Assembly: GCA_019118605.1 (NCBI GenBank)
Contig: DWYP01000016.1
Span: forward strand, 60,673-124,672
Source: Candidatus Alistipes faecavium
GTDB taxonomy: Bacteria; Bacteroidota; Bacteroidia; Bacteroidales; Rikenellaceae
DNA length: 64,000 nt
Direction: 5' to 3'
In this document: one piece after another, positions 16,731 to 25,452 of the stretch
Position numbering within the stretch: the stretch's first letter is position 1
Layout of the letters: every line of letters begins with the position of its first letter
The notes under the pieces: generated by a model
What the model was told of the DNA's origin: nothing
Databases searched by the model: none
What the model saw: the letters and a program-made list of their open reading frames with translations, nothing else
Translations under genes and position numbers: made by a program

Positions 16731-18821
16731 ATGGATTTCAAACTCGTATCGGACTACGCCCCGATGGGCGACCAGCCGGAGGCCATCGAACAGCTCGTCG
16801 GCTCGATCCGCCACGGATCGAAGCACAACGTCCTGCTCGGAGTCACCGGCTCGGGAAAAACCTTCACGGTGGCGAACGTCATCGCGCAGCTGAACCGTCC
16901 GACCCTCGTGTTGAGCCACAACAAAACCCTCGCGGCACAGCTCTACGGGGAGTTCCGCAACTTCTTCCCCGAGAACGCCGTAGAGTACTTCGTATCCTAC
17001 TACGACTACTACCAGCCCGAGGCGTATCTCCCCTCGACGGATACCTACATCGAAAAGGATCTCTCGATCAATGCCGAGATCGAGAAACTCCGACTGAGCA
17101 CCACCGCGACGCTCCTCTCCGGGCGCCGCGACGTGATCGTCGTCTCGAGCGTCTCGTGCCTCTACGGATGCGGCAACCCCGCGGATTTCCACGCCACGGC
17201 CATCCACATCGAGGTCGGGCAGGTCGTAAGCTACAAGCACTTCCTCTACAAGCTCGTCGAGGCGCTCTACACCCGCACGGAGCGCGACCTTGCGCCCGCG
17301 ACGTTCCGCGTCAACGGCGACACGGTGGATATCATGGCCGCATTCGGGGAGTTCGGAAACCAGTGCTTCCGGGTGATGTTCTTCGACAACGAGATCGAAA
17401 GCATCCAGACCATCGACCCCGTCACGGGACAGCGCATCCACTCGCTCGACGCCCTGACGCTCTACCCCACGAGCCTCTTCGTGACAACCAAGGAGCGCAT
17501 CAACACCGCCGTGCAGCAGATCTACCTCGACCTCGGAAAACAGATCGAGTTCTTCGAAAAGGCCGGGCGCATGGTCGAGGCACAGCGCATCAAGCAGCGC
17601 GTGGAGTACGACCTGGAGATGATCAAGGAGCTCGGATACTGCCCCGGCATCGAGAACTATTCGCGCTATTTCGACGGCCGCGCCGCCGGAACGCGCCCCT
17701 TCTGCCTGATCGACTACTTCCCGAAGGATTACCTGATGGTCGTAGACGAGAGCCACGTCACCCTCCCGCAGGTACACGCCATGTTCGGCGGAGACCGCGC
17801 CCGCAAGGAGAACCTCGTGGAGTACGGGTTCCGCCTCCCCGCGGCCAAGGACAACCGCCCGGTCACCTTCTCGGAGTTCGAACAGCTGCAGGGCACCTCG
17901 ATCTACGTCAGCGCAACGCCCGCGGACTGGGAGCTCATGAAGAGCGAAGGGGTTGTCGTCGAGCAGCTCATACGCCCCACGGGACTCGTAGACCCGCCGC
18001 TGGAGGTGCGCGTGACCCTGAACCAGATCGACGACCTGATCGAGGAGATCGACCGCCGGGTGAAGAACGACGACAAGATCCTCGTCACGACCATCACCAA
18101 GCGCATGGCCGAGGAGCTCTCGAAATATTTCGACCGCGTGGGCGTGCGCAACCGCTACATCCACTCGGACGTCGACACCCTCGAACGCATCCAGATCCTC
18201 GAGGACCTGCGCGCGGGGCTGTTCGACGTGCTGGTCGGCGTGAACCTCCTGCGCGAGGGGCTCGATCTCCCGGAGGTGGCCCTCGTGGCGATCCTCGACG
18301 CCGACAAGGAGGGATTCCTGCGCAATGTCCGCTCGCTGACGCAGATCGCCGGACGTGCCGCCCGCCACGCCCAGGGAAACGTGATCCTCTACGCCGACAC
18401 CTGCACGGAGTCGATGCGCCGGACCATCGAGCAGAGCAACCGCCGCCGCGAAAAGCAGGTGCGTTTCAACATGGAGCACGAAATGCTGCCGCGCCGGGCG
18501 CAGCGCAGCGGAACGGGCCCCAGCACGCTGCTCGCCGCGCAGCCCGAGACGCCGAAGATCGACCTCACGGCATACCCCCTTGCCGAGGAGCATTACGCCG
18601 CGGCGGCCGACGTCCAGCACGATTACACGGCCACGGCCGGAGAAGATCTCGACACGCTGATCGACCGCGCCCGCGAGGAGATGGAGCGCGCGGCAAAGTC
18701 ACTGGACTTCCTCGCCGCGGCGAAATTCCGCGACCGGATGTACGAGTTGCAGAAGCTCCGCGAGGAGAACCGCGAAAAGGCGGGGCTGCGAACCTCGGCC
18801 CGCAAACCGGTGTACAAATAG
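16731..18821 (+). CDS. uvrB: Excinuclease ABC subunit UvrB
   Basis: Damage-verifying helicase of nucleotide excision repair; it loads with UvrA and recruits UvrC. The 696 aa product has Walker A GVTGSGKTFTV (about 37-47), the DNA-clamping hairpin YYDYYQPEAYLPSTDTYIEKD shifted into the helicase core, DESH (VVDESHVTLPQ), motif VI (QIAGRAARHAQG) and a C-terminal UVR helix pair (about 645-685) for UvrC contact. ATG 16731 gives the conserved MDFKLVSDYAPMGDQPEAI start; longer in-frame starts overlap the promoter. It stands alone on plus, divergent from dnaG. Confidence 0.97.
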   Translation: MDFKLVSDYAPMGDQPEAIEQLVGSIRHGSKHNVLLGVTGSGKTFTVANVIAQLNRPTLVLSHNKTLAAQLYGEFRNFFPENAVEYFVSYYDYYQPEAYLPSTDTYIEKDLSINAEIEKLRLSTTATLLSGRRDVIVVSSVSCLYGCGNPADFHATAIHIEVGQVVSYKHFLYKLVEALYTRTERDLAPATFRVNGDTVDIMAAFGEFGNQCFRVMFFDNEIESIQTIDPVTGQRIHSLDALTLYPTSLFVTTKERINTAVQQIYLDLGKQIEFFEKAGRMVEAQRIKQRVEYDLEMIKELGYCPGIENYSRYFDGRAAGTRPFCLIDYFPKDYLMVVDESHVTLPQVHAMFGGDRARKENLVEYGFRLPAAKDNRPVTFSEFEQLQGTSIYVSATPADWELMKSEGVVVEQLIRPTGLVDPPLEVRVTLNQIDDLIEEIDRRVKNDDKILVTTITKRMAEELSKYFDRVGVRNRYIHSDVDTLERIQILEDLRAGLFDVLVGVNLLREGLDLPEVALVAILDADKEGFLRNVRSLTQIAGRAARHAQGNVILYADTCTESMRRTIEQSNRRREKQVRFNMEHEMLPRRAQRSGTGPSTLLAAQPETPKIDLTAYPLAEEHYAAAADVQHDYTATAGEDLDTLIDRAREEMERAAKSLDFLAAAKFRDRMYELQKLREENREKAGLRTSARKPVYK

Positions 18822-18885
18822 CATTCGGAAAAAGAGACCCGCGGCACCCGGCAGGAAGAACGCCGCGGCAGCCTCCGCCCACGGG

Positions 18886-19374
18886 TCAGTCCCGTTCGGC
18901 GTGGCGGAAGGTAAAGTATTTGGCCGCAAAGAAGCTGTACGCAGTCGTCACGCACGTGGCCAGCATCTGCGAGGGCGTGGCCCAGACATGGCACGTCTCG
19001 ACAAAGAATTTCAGACTCACATAGTTCACCCCGATCGACCCGAGAACCGAAAGCAGGTAACGGAACAGCTGCGTGCCCGAGGGCAGCGGCGAGCGGCGGA
19101 AGGCCACGTTGCGGTTGAGCCAGAACCCCGCGAAAAAGGTCAGCGGGAAGGTCAGCAGCATAGCCGCCACGTGCGCCGAAACGGCCACGAAGCCCAGGTC
19201 GACCAGCCGCTGTCCGAGCGCGTAGTTGTAGATCAGGAAGTAGCACACCCATCCGAACAGGACGTTCGCCCCGCCGCATGCGGCGTAGCGGAACACCTGT
19301 CGGGGTATGACGGCGGCGACGGGACGGATGTAGAACCGGTCGATCAGCGCCGCTATGAATTCCGCCACACGCAT
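18886..19374 (-). CDS. GtrA-family membrane protein
   Basis: Small inner-membrane protein of the GtrA family, proposed to flip or present lipid-linked sugars during glycan decoration. From ATG 19374 it is 162 aa with four hydrophobic segments (FRYAACGGANVLFGWVCYFL, an AHVAAMLLTFPLTFFAGFWL block, FRYLLSVLGSIGVNYVSLKF, and an ATCVTTAYSFFAAKYFTF block), plus the family FWLNRNVAFR motif. An upstream start would add a 22-residue hydrophilic stretch and is not preferred. The ATG overlaps the SPOR-gene stop by one base (TGATG), so the two are probably translated together. Confidence 0.9.
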   Translation of the reverse strand: MRVAEFIAALIDRFYIRPVAAVIPRQVFRYAACGGANVLFGWVCYFLIYNYALGQRLVDLGFVAVSAHVAAMLLTFPLTFFAGFWLNRNVAFRRSPLPSGTQLFRYLLSVLGSIGVNYVSLKFFVETCHVWATPSQMLATCVTTAYSFFAAKYFTFRHAERD

Positions 19375-20351
19375 CAACGCGCCGAATAGACCCACATGTC
19401 GGGAATACGCTCGGCGTGCGCACGGATGAAGAGCCGGCACGCCTCCGCATCATCCGACTCGAAGGGCGAAACCATGAACTTCGCGCCGAAGCGGTAGACG
19501 CCGCACGTGATGGCCACCTCCTGCGACGAGGCGGCGGATGCGGCCCGCGCGGCATTCTCCGCGGTGCTGAAAACGCCCAGCACCACGTAATGGTGGCCCG
19601 AAATCAGCGCGGCAGGAGCCGAAGCTGCGGCGGCGGGAGCGGGTTTCGGGGCCGCAGGAGCAGCCGGGGTTGCCGGGGTTGCCGGAGCGGCCGGAGTTCC
19701 GGCGGCCGAAGGGGTCGAAGGAGTTGCGGGGGTCGCGGGGGTTTGTGCCGCAACCGAATCCGGGCGGGCGTTCACGGAAAGGCTGTCGGTCGTCCGGGCC
19801 GGAGTGAGACGCGTCGCCGGAATCGTCTCGGAAGCGTCGATGCGGAACATCTGCCAGGCATAGAGGCCGATTCCTGCGGCGCAGACAATCGCCACGACCC
19901 CGATCCAGCAGGCCCAGTCGAAACGCCGCCGCGGACGGGGAAGACGCACAGGTTTCGAGCCCTGCGGATTCAGGCGCCGGTCGAACGCCTCGTCGGGCGT
20001 GAAGTGTTTGTGCTTCAGCACACCCACCCCGTCGACGGTCAGCGTCTCGCCTTCGAGCGCCCGGGCAATCCAGCGGTCATAGACCGACTGAGCCATTGTC
20101 GGGAGGTTGTCCGTTTCGGCGCCGTTGGTCTGCAGCACGCGGGCGATCTCATCGACAAGCGACGTCCCTCGCTGCTGCGAGGTGAACGTCACGCGGCGCT
20201 GAGGGGGCAGCACCTCGCGGCGGTTGATCCGCCGGGCGGGCTGCCGCTCGGTATACAGCGATCCGACGCCGGGCAGGAATACCTCGCCCCCGCCGGCCAG
20301 CAGGCCCCCGATCAGGCGGCCTACCTGTTCCATCATCGGGTTTGCACTCAT
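19374..20351 (-). CDS. HU-like and SPOR domain membrane protein
   Basis: Predicted bitopic membrane protein with a peptidoglycan-binding SPOR domain, an architecture typical of Bacteroidetes. The 325 aa product has an N-terminal pair of HU-like DNA-binding-fold domains (about 1-110; GEVFLPGVGSLYTERQPARR, then VDGVGVLKHKHF), one transmembrane helix (about 145-165), a Pro/Ala/Thr linker built of 9-base repeats (about 195-240), and a C-terminal SPOR domain (HHYVVLGVFSTAENAARAAS to MWVYSAR). It may link the nucleoid or division site to septal peptidoglycan; that is inference. Its ATG overlaps the lgt stop by 4 bases. Confidence 0.88.
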   Translation of the reverse strand: MSANPMMEQVGRLIGGLLAGGGEVFLPGVGSLYTERQPARRINRREVLPPQRRVTFTSQQRGTSLVDEIARVLQTNGAETDNLPTMAQSVYDRWIARALEGETLTVDGVGVLKHKHFTPDEAFDRRLNPQGSKPVRLPRPRRRFDWACWIGVVAIVCAAGIGLYAWQMFRIDASETIPATRLTPARTTDSLSVNARPDSVAAQTPATPATPSTPSAAGTPAAPATPATPAAPAAPKPAPAAAASAPAALISGHHYVVLGVFSTAENAARAASAASSQEVAITCGVYRFGAKFMVSPFESDDAEACRLFIRAHAERIPDMWVYSAR

Positions 20352-21244
20352 TTTATCCTCTTTTTATTTTTCTTGCCTCCGGCCGCAGCCGTCTTCGCGG
20401 AGGGGGCCTTCGTCATCGGGGCCGGGTCGACGGCCGGGCGCGAGGCTCCCCACCAAATCATAAAGATGCCCAGCACGATGAACGGGATGCTCAGCCACTG
20501 TCCCATGTCGAGCGTCCAGCCCACCTCGAACGCCTCCTGCTCGGTCTTGATGAACTCGATGATGAAGCGCGTGAGGAAGATGCCGATCAGCCCGACGCCG
20601 AACAGGATGCCCGGACGGCGGCGCGCCAGGTCCTTCCCGTAATAGAGCCAGCAGAGGATGCCGAAGGTCAGCAGGTAGCACAGGGCCTCGTAGATCTGCG
20701 TGGGATGCACCGCCGCAGGGGCGTATTCGGCCAGCCACTTGTGCGACCGCACGAACTCGAAGCCCCACGGCAGGGTCGTCGCCTCGCCGAAGATCTCCGA
20801 GTTGAAGAGGTTGCCCATGCGGACGATCGCGCCGCCGATGCCCACGGCAATCATGATGCGGTCCAGCGACCAGATATACGGGAGGCGGTTCTTGCGCGAG
20901 AAGAGCCACAGACCGATCAGCAGTCCGATGGCTGCGCCGTGGCTCGCCATGCCGCCGTCGCGGAATCCCGTGATGATCGTCCACGGCTCCGAAAGGTAGC
21001 CCACGGGGTCGTAGAAAAGGCAGTGGCCGAGGCGTGCGCCCAGGATCGTGGCGATCGTTCCGTAGACGAAGGCCGAGCCCGAGACCTCCTGCGGAAGTCC
21101 TTCGCGCTTGCAGAAGTTGTCGAAGAACCACGCGGCAATCAGGATCGCCAGCGCCCACATCACCCCGTAGTAGCGGATTTCGAACGACCCGATGCTGATG
21201 AAGACCGGGTCGAAATCCCATACGATGCTCAATGCGTGTATCAT
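20348..21244 (-). CDS. lgt: Prolipoprotein diacylglyceryl transferase Lgt
   Basis: First enzyme of lipoprotein maturation: it moves diacylglycerol from phosphatidylglycerol to the lipobox Cys at the inner membrane. The many lipoproteins in this window depend on it. From ATG 21244 it is 298 aa with about seven membrane segments. The signature RDGGMASHGAAIGLLIGLWL and the following GGAIVRMGNLFNSEIFGE contain the conserved His and Arg, and HPTQIYEAL is present. A Lys-rich cytoplasmic tail ends the protein. In-frame codons upstream of 21244 are Arg-rich and unconserved. The stop overlaps the HU-SPOR ATG. Confidence 0.95.
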   Translation of the reverse strand: MIHALSIVWDFDPVFISIGSFEIRYYGVMWALAILIAAWFFDNFCKREGLPQEVSGSAFVYGTIATILGARLGHCLFYDPVGYLSEPWTIITGFRDGGMASHGAAIGLLIGLWLFSRKNRLPYIWSLDRIMIAVGIGGAIVRMGNLFNSEIFGEATTLPWGFEFVRSHKWLAEYAPAAVHPTQIYEALCYLLTFGILCWLYYGKDLARRRPGILFGVGLIGIFLTRFIIEFIKTEQEAFEVGWTLDMGQWLSIPFIVLGIFMIWWGASRPAVDPAPMTKAPSAKTAAAGGKKNKKRIK

Positions 21245-21348
21245 AAATTCGTCGTTTTTCGGTTTCCGACAGGCCGCAGCCTGCCGCATGCGCTCCGCAG
21301 CGGACGCCCGGACATGCGGAACGCCGCCCCGGAGCGGAATCTGCCGGA

Positions 21349-21378
21349 CCCGGGGCCGCATGCCGTGCGGCGTCCGGG
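21349..21378 (-). terminator. Possible terminator after the histidine kinase gene
   Basis: A GC-rich hairpin (CCCGG and GCCGCA arms paired with TGCGGC and CCGGG, loop tgccg) lies 9 bases beyond the kinase stop. No T-run follows. Confidence 0.4.
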
Positions 21379-21386
21379 CCCGACGG

Positions 21387-22451
21387 TTATTTCATCTCCT
21401 GGAGGTTCGCCTTGCGCAGCGTGAAGGAGAAGGTGCTTCCCACACCCAGCTCGCTGCGCACGGTGATACGCTCGCCGTGGGCCTCGATGATGTGTTTGAC
21501 GATGGCAAGGCCCAGGCCCGTGCCGCCCTGTTCGCGCGAACGCCCCTTGTCGGTGCGGTAGAAGCGCTCGAAAACCCGCGGAAGATCCTCCTTGCCGATG
21601 CCCAGTCCGTTGTCCTCGACCTCGACGAGGATCTTGTCGAGCATGTCGCGGAAACGGATGCGCGTCGTGCCGCCCTCCTTGCCGTAGCGGATCGAGTTGA
21701 CGATCAGGTTGACGAAGACCTGTCCGACGTAATGCTTGTCGGCCACCACCCAGAAGGGCGACGGCAGGTTCTCGGCCCCCTTGACCGAGATCTTGATCTG
21801 CTTCCTGTCGGCCTCCATCTCGGTCTGCTCGGCGATCTCCCTGGCCAGCGCCACGATGTCGAAACGCTCCAGATCGAGCTTGTTCATGCTGCTCTCGAGC
21901 TTCGAAATCGTGTCGAGGTCGTTGACGATGTTGATCAGCCGGTCGATGCTCTTCTCGGCCCGCTCGAGGTATTTGCGGTTGATGAGCTCGTCCTCCAGTC
22001 CGCCGTCCAGCAGCGTCGAGATGTAGCCCTGGACGTTGAAGATCGGCGTCTTCAGCTCGTGGGCCACGTTGCCGAGGTACTGCTTGCGGAACCGTTCGGC
22101 CTCCTGCAGCCGGGCAATCTCCTTGTCGTTGGTATCGGCCCACGCCGTGAGTTCCTCGCCGATGTTCTCGACCTTCTTGTCCTTGAGTTCCGAGAAGATC
22201 TCCTTCGTGTGCACGTCACGCGAAAGAACGATCGAATAGATCGGCTTGAGCTTGTAGGCCACATACTTGCGGATGATGAACAGCGCGACGAACGCCACTA
22301 TCGAGAAGGTGCCGAGCAGCACGCCGGCAGCAGCGATCCACCGGATCGTCACACCCCGCGCCTGCAGCCCGAACAGCACCCCGGCGACGATTGCCGTGGC
22401 GAGCAGGCCGATCCAGGCCGACGCAGCCTCTTTGGTCTTGATGTGTATCAT
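21387..22451 (-). CDS. PhoR-like sensor histidine kinase
   Basis: Membrane sensor kinase. The 354 aa product has two membrane segments (about 12-30 and 38-60) with almost no periplasmic loop, a short linker, a HisKA domain with phosphoacceptor His131 (NVAHELKTPIFN), and a full HATPase: N box VNLIVNSIRYG, G1 DNGLGIG, F box FERFYR, G2 GGTGLGLAIVKHI. The tiny loop suggests it senses in the membrane or the cytoplasm. No response regulator lies on either side: upstream is ribE (7-base gap), downstream is lgt. The partner must be elsewhere. Confidence 0.93.
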   Translation of the reverse strand: MIHIKTKEAASAWIGLLATAIVAGVLFGLQARGVTIRWIAAAGVLLGTFSIVAFVALFIIRKYVAYKLKPIYSIVLSRDVHTKEIFSELKDKKVENIGEELTAWADTNDKEIARLQEAERFRKQYLGNVAHELKTPIFNVQGYISTLLDGGLEDELINRKYLERAEKSIDRLINIVNDLDTISKLESSMNKLDLERFDIVALAREIAEQTEMEADRKQIKISVKGAENLPSPFWVVADKHYVGQVFVNLIVNSIRYGKEGGTTRIRFRDMLDKILVEVEDNGLGIGKEDLPRVFERFYRTDKGRSREQGGTGLGLAIVKHIIEAHGERITVRSELGVGSTFSFTLRKANLQEMK

Positions 22452-22458
22452 GGCTTGG

Positions 22459-23055
22459 CTATTTCATATAGTTCTGCATCAGCCGGGCGATGTACTTCCC
22501 GACGATGTCGAATTCGAGGTTCACGACCGAGCCCACGCCGATGCGGCAGAAGTTCGTGTGCTCGAACGTATAGGGGATGATCGCCACGCGGAAACTCCGC
22601 TCCGTGGGGTCGCAGACCGTCAGGCTCACGCCGTTGACCGTCACCGAGCCCTTCTCCACGGTACAGAGACCCCCGCCACGGGGTTCGTACTCGAAGGTGA
22701 AGTACCAGCTCCCGTCGGCATCCTCCTTGCGCGTGCAGACGGCCGTCTGGTCGACGTGCCCCTGGACGATGTGGCCGTCGAGCAGGGCGTCGGGTTTCAT
22801 CGAACGCTCGACGTTGACAAGATCCCCCACCCCGAGCAGCCCGAGGTTGCTGCGGTCGAGCGTCTCCTTCATCGCCGTGACGGTGTAGGTGTCCCCGACG
22901 ATGTCGACCACCGTCAGGCACACGCCGTTGTGGGCGATGCTCTGGTCGATCTTCAACTCCCGGGTAAAAGGGGCCCGGAGCGTGAAATCCTTGTTCTGGC
23001 GGTCGGTGCGGATCGAAACGACCTCCGCCATGCCTTCGACGATGCCTGAAAACAT
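22459..23055 (-). CDS. ribE: Riboflavin synthase alpha subunit
   Basis: Dismutates two molecules of 6,7-dimethyl-8-ribityllumazine to riboflavin in the cytoplasm. The 198 aa product is the standard length and consists of two lumazine-binding beta-barrel repeats: MFSGIVEGMAEV through GDLVNVERS, then DGHIVQGHVDQTA through GSVVNLEFD. The conserved SIAHNGVCLTVVD and SVTVNGVSLTVCD match each other. No FMN riboswitch is seen upstream; it is 15 bases after the S24 regulator and so probably transcribed with it. The riboflavin kinase gene is at 59482. Confidence 0.95.
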   Translation of the reverse strand: MFSGIVEGMAEVVSIRTDRQNKDFTLRAPFTRELKIDQSIAHNGVCLTVVDIVGDTYTVTAMKETLDRSNLGLLGVGDLVNVERSMKPDALLDGHIVQGHVDQTAVCTRKEDADGSWYFTFEYEPRGGGLCTVEKGSVTVNGVSLTVCDPTERSFRVAIIPYTFEHTNFCRIGVGSVVNLEFDIVGKYIARLMQNYMK

Positions 23056-23070
23056 ATGCTTCGTATCAAA

Positions 23071-23700
23071 TCAGTTGGTTACTGTCAATTTGCCCTTGAT
23101 CTTGTACACTGCGACTATATCGTTGATGTTCAACACGATATCATCGTAATTCTCACGATCTCCGGCAACCAGGCGCACCCGCTCGTCCTCCGGAGAGGTG
23201 CGCACCGTACGCAAAGTTACAATTTTTCGGCCGACAATCACATACTCCGACCCCGGAATTATTGCATCCCGGTCGATGGCCTTGAGCAGCAGGATCGTTC
23301 CCGAAGGAATCGAGGGCCCCATCGCCCGCCCCGTATAGCACATCGCGAAGTCGCAATCCCCGGCCTGCGGAACCACCAGGTAGCTGTCCGGCTCGAGGTG
23401 CCCGAGCTCGGCGATTCCCCGCTCGACGTCGGTATGGTAGCAGGGAATCTGCGCGCCCCGCAGCCGGGCGTCGGAAAACATCTGGCCCTCCCCGGTCAGC
23501 AGCCACAGCTTGTCCACCTGGGGGAACTTGGCCACGATCCGGTTGGCCACGTCGAGCGAAATGCCGTTATTGCCTCTTTTAATCTGATACAGGTTCTCTC
23601 CCCTCGCAAGTCCGATGTACCGTGCAAAATAGTTGGTCGTCATGTTCGCCCACTTGATCACGGCCTCGACTCTCTGCCAATTACTCCTCTTTTCCCGCAT
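23071..23700 (-). CDS. HTH regulator with degenerate S24 peptidase domain
   Basis: DNA-binding regulator built like LexA/CI repressors. From ATG 23700 it is 209 aa: an N-terminal helix-turn-helix (about 10-60) and a C-terminal S24-like fold (about 85-205). The catalytic pair looks lost. Where active members have GDSMEP, this one has GRAMGPSIPSG with Ala126 in place of Ser, and the Lys position reads VTLRTV. It should not self-cleave, so it is probably not an SOS switch. It heads an operon with ribE and the kinase, and diverges from tRNA-Arg across 42 bases. An upstream in-frame TTG is an unlikely start. Confidence 0.82.
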   Translation of the reverse strand: MREKRSNWQRVEAVIKWANMTTNYFARYIGLARGENLYQIKRGNNGISLDVANRIVAKFPQVDKLWLLTGEGQMFSDARLRGAQIPCYHTDVERGIAELGHLEPDSYLVVPQAGDCDFAMCYTGRAMGPSIPSGTILLLKAIDRDAIIPGSEYVIVGRKIVTLRTVRTSPEDERVRLVAGDRENYDDIVLNINDIVAVYKIKGKLTVTN

Positions 23701-23703
23701 TTT

Positions 23704-23735
23704 TTTGTACAATTAAAATTTTTTTTGCATCTTTG
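23704..23735 (+). promoter_or_regulatory. Promoter for tRNA-Arg
   Basis: TTTG at 23704-23707, a 20-base spacer, then CATCTTTG (one mismatch to TAnnTTTG) at 23728-23735, 7 bases before the tRNA. The palindrome TTGTACAA at 23705-23712 overlaps the -33 element and lies just upstream of the S24-regulator ATG, so it could be an operator. Confidence 0.55.
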
Positions 23736-23742
23736 CAGCCCC

Positions 23743-23817
23743 GGTCCCGTAGTTCAATGGATAGAATATAAGATTCCGGTTCTTACGATATGGGTTCGAT
23801 TCCCGTCGGGACTACCA
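23743..23817 (+). tRNA. tRNA-Arg(CCG)
   Basis: A full cloverleaf folds by eye. Acceptor GGTCCCG pairs with CGGGACT (the first pair is G-U); the D arm is GTTC/GAAT. The anticodon stem is TAAGA/TCTTA with loop TTCCGGT, giving anticodon CCG for Arg codon CGG. The T arm is ATGGG-TTCGATT-CCCGT. The discriminator is A and the 3' CCA is encoded (23815-23817). It has its own promoter and terminator. Confidence 0.95.
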
Positions 23818-23819
23818 CG

Positions 23820-23856
23820 ACACAAGTGCGGAGCGATCTGCGCTTGTGTTTTTTTT
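23820..23856 (+). terminator. Terminator of tRNA-Arg
   Basis: A 7-bp ACACAAG/CTTGTGT stem followed by a run of eight T starts 3 bases after the CCA end. Confidence 0.85.
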
Positions 23857-23999
23857 CGTCTTCGCCCGAAACGGCCCGGGCCGGCAATTCGCTTCCGGCA
23901 ACAAAAATAATAACAAAATTCAGCCCCGCAATAATAAAATGATATTTTTAGCTCTCCGGATGCGCGATATCACGTCCGCAGGCCCTGCGTCGAGGGCAT

Positions 24000-24028
24000 A
24001 AAAAAAGTCCGTACGGGCATACGGACTT
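24000..24028 (-). terminator. Terminator of the sigma/anti-sigma operon
   Basis: On minus, AAGTCCGTA and its complement form a 9-bp stem with a 6-base loop, followed by seven T. It lies 33 bases past the barrel-protein stop. Confidence 0.85.
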
Positions 24029-24060
24029 GCTGCGGCGCACTGCGGCGTGCTCAAATCATG

Positions 24061-25443
24061 TCAGAAGCTCAGACGCACGCCCAGCCGCAGCGAAAGGGTC
24101 AACGGAGAATCCGTGCGCACGCTGCGCAGGCGCGTCTCCGTGAAATAGTAGGATCCTTCGGGTTCGAAATACAGCCCCACGAAGTCGCCCAGGCGGTACT
24201 GTGCGCCCACGGCGGCCAGGGCCGACCACTGCAGCGACGGTTCGTTCACCGCGGTGGAGCCGAATTTCGCCGACACGCACTTCTCGGCCATGCCCCCCGC
24301 CCCCACGTAGAGGGAGAAACGTCCCCGCTCGAGGAACCGCCAGTTCACACGCAGCGGAATGCCGATGAAATGGAGTTTCTGGCTCACATCCTCCGACGAA
24401 TAGCGCGTCTGCACGTCGGAACGCACCAGCGTATAGATCACACCGCTCTCGAGCGAAAGGCCGTGGGAGAAATCCCGGGCCACCGAGAAACCGAAACTCA
24501 GCGGCTGGTGGTGGCGGTAGGTGTTGTCCCCGGCATTGTACCGCTGGACGAAGGTCATGTTGTCGCCCGTTCCGATGCTCTCCGAAATGGCGTTCGGCGC
24601 CGACATCAGCAGGCTCGGGAGGGAGGAGTTGCCGGCCGCGCCCCCCGAGAGGCTGCCCCCGGCGTGCAGCGCGAAGGAGGTGCGGCGCAGGGATCGCGTG
24701 CGTGCGTCGGACGGCGCCTCGTCGAAGGCGCCGCGGCTGCGGGCAGGGCGCTGCGCGGAGGATGCGGCTGCAGCCACGGCGCGGCGCATTGCGGCGTCGG
24801 CGCCTTCGGCAGCCGGGGCATCGTTCCGGGCGTCGCTCCGGGCGGATTGGGCCGTCACGCGTGCCGGATCGGCAGCCGCGTCGCGCAGAGCGTCGTGTGG
24901 CGGGGCGGCCGCGAGAAGTTTCGCGGAGGCCGTTCCGCCACGTTCTCCGGCGGATTGGAGGGGTTCGGGCGAAGTGCGGGCCGGGAGGGGCTCTGCATCC
25001 CGCCCGGCAGGAGTTGCCGCGGCAAGGAGCCCCTGCGGCCGCATGGAGGAGGACGGCGCGTCAGAGGGCTCCTGCGACAATCCGACAGCCTCGGCCAGCG
25101 TCTTCGACAGAGACTTCGTATCATCGGATTGCTGCGGCATGGGTGCCGCGGTTGTCTGCGTGTCGGCTGCCGATGCGATAACATCCCCCTCTCGTACCAA
25201 GTCCCGGCCCTGTCGCAGCAGGAGGCCTCCCGCCACGACACAGACCAGCACGGCAGCGGCAGCAGCTGCAACCTGCGGCCATAGGATCCGCCAGCGCGGC
25301 CGGGCCGGAGTCTCGGGTGCCGGTGTCTGCTCCCCGAGCTCGCGCTGCAGCCGCGCCCACCCCTCCGCCGGAGGCGGAAGTTCGGCGTCGCGCAGCGAGT
25401 GCCGCATGGCTTCGATCCAATCGTTATTCCGATCTTGTTTCAT
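24061..25443 (-). CDS. Dual-membrane anti-sigma protein: cytoplasmic head, one TM, OM barrel
   Basis: Predicted to span the whole envelope and control the adjacent sigma factor. The 460 aa product has a cytoplasmic head (about 1-48, with WIEAMRHSLRDAELPPPAEGW typical of these anti-sigma regions), one inner-membrane helix (about 52-75), a disordered Ala/Ser/Pro/Arg linker (about 80-270), and a C-terminal beta barrel (about 275-460) with alternating strands such as FSFGFSVARDF, FIGIPLRVNWRF and LSLRLGVRLSF, ending in Phe. This layout matches the Dma proteins (dual membrane-spanning anti-sigma factors) described in Bacteroides thetaiotaomicron. It follows the sigma gene by 9 bases. Confidence 0.85.
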   Translation of the reverse strand: MKQDRNNDWIEAMRHSLRDAELPPPAEGWARLQRELGEQTPAPETPARPRWRILWPQVAAAAAAVLVCVVAGGLLLRQGRDLVREGDVIASAADTQTTAAPMPQQSDDTKSLSKTLAEAVGLSQEPSDAPSSSMRPQGLLAAATPAGRDAEPLPARTSPEPLQSAGERGGTASAKLLAAAPPHDALRDAAADPARVTAQSARSDARNDAPAAEGADAAMRRAVAAAASSAQRPARSRGAFDEAPSDARTRSLRRTSFALHAGGSLSGGAAGNSSLPSLLMSAPNAISESIGTGDNMTFVQRYNAGDNTYRHHQPLSFGFSVARDFSHGLSLESGVIYTLVRSDVQTRYSSEDVSQKLHFIGIPLRVNWRFLERGRFSLYVGAGGMAEKCVSAKFGSTAVNEPSLQWSALAAVGAQYRLGDFVGLYFEPEGSYYFTETRLRSVRTDSPLTLSLRLGVRLSF

Positions 25444-25452
25444 ATCTTCCGA

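Noticed and set aside
22450..23100. FMN riboswitch upstream of ribE
   Set aside because: Only 15 bases separate ribE from the preceding stop, and no FMN-box motif was found further up.
23071..23700. S24 protein considered as the SOS repressor LexA
   Set aside because: The Ser-Lys catalytic pair is missing, and no LexA-type box is seen next to uvrB, ruvB or other repair genes here.
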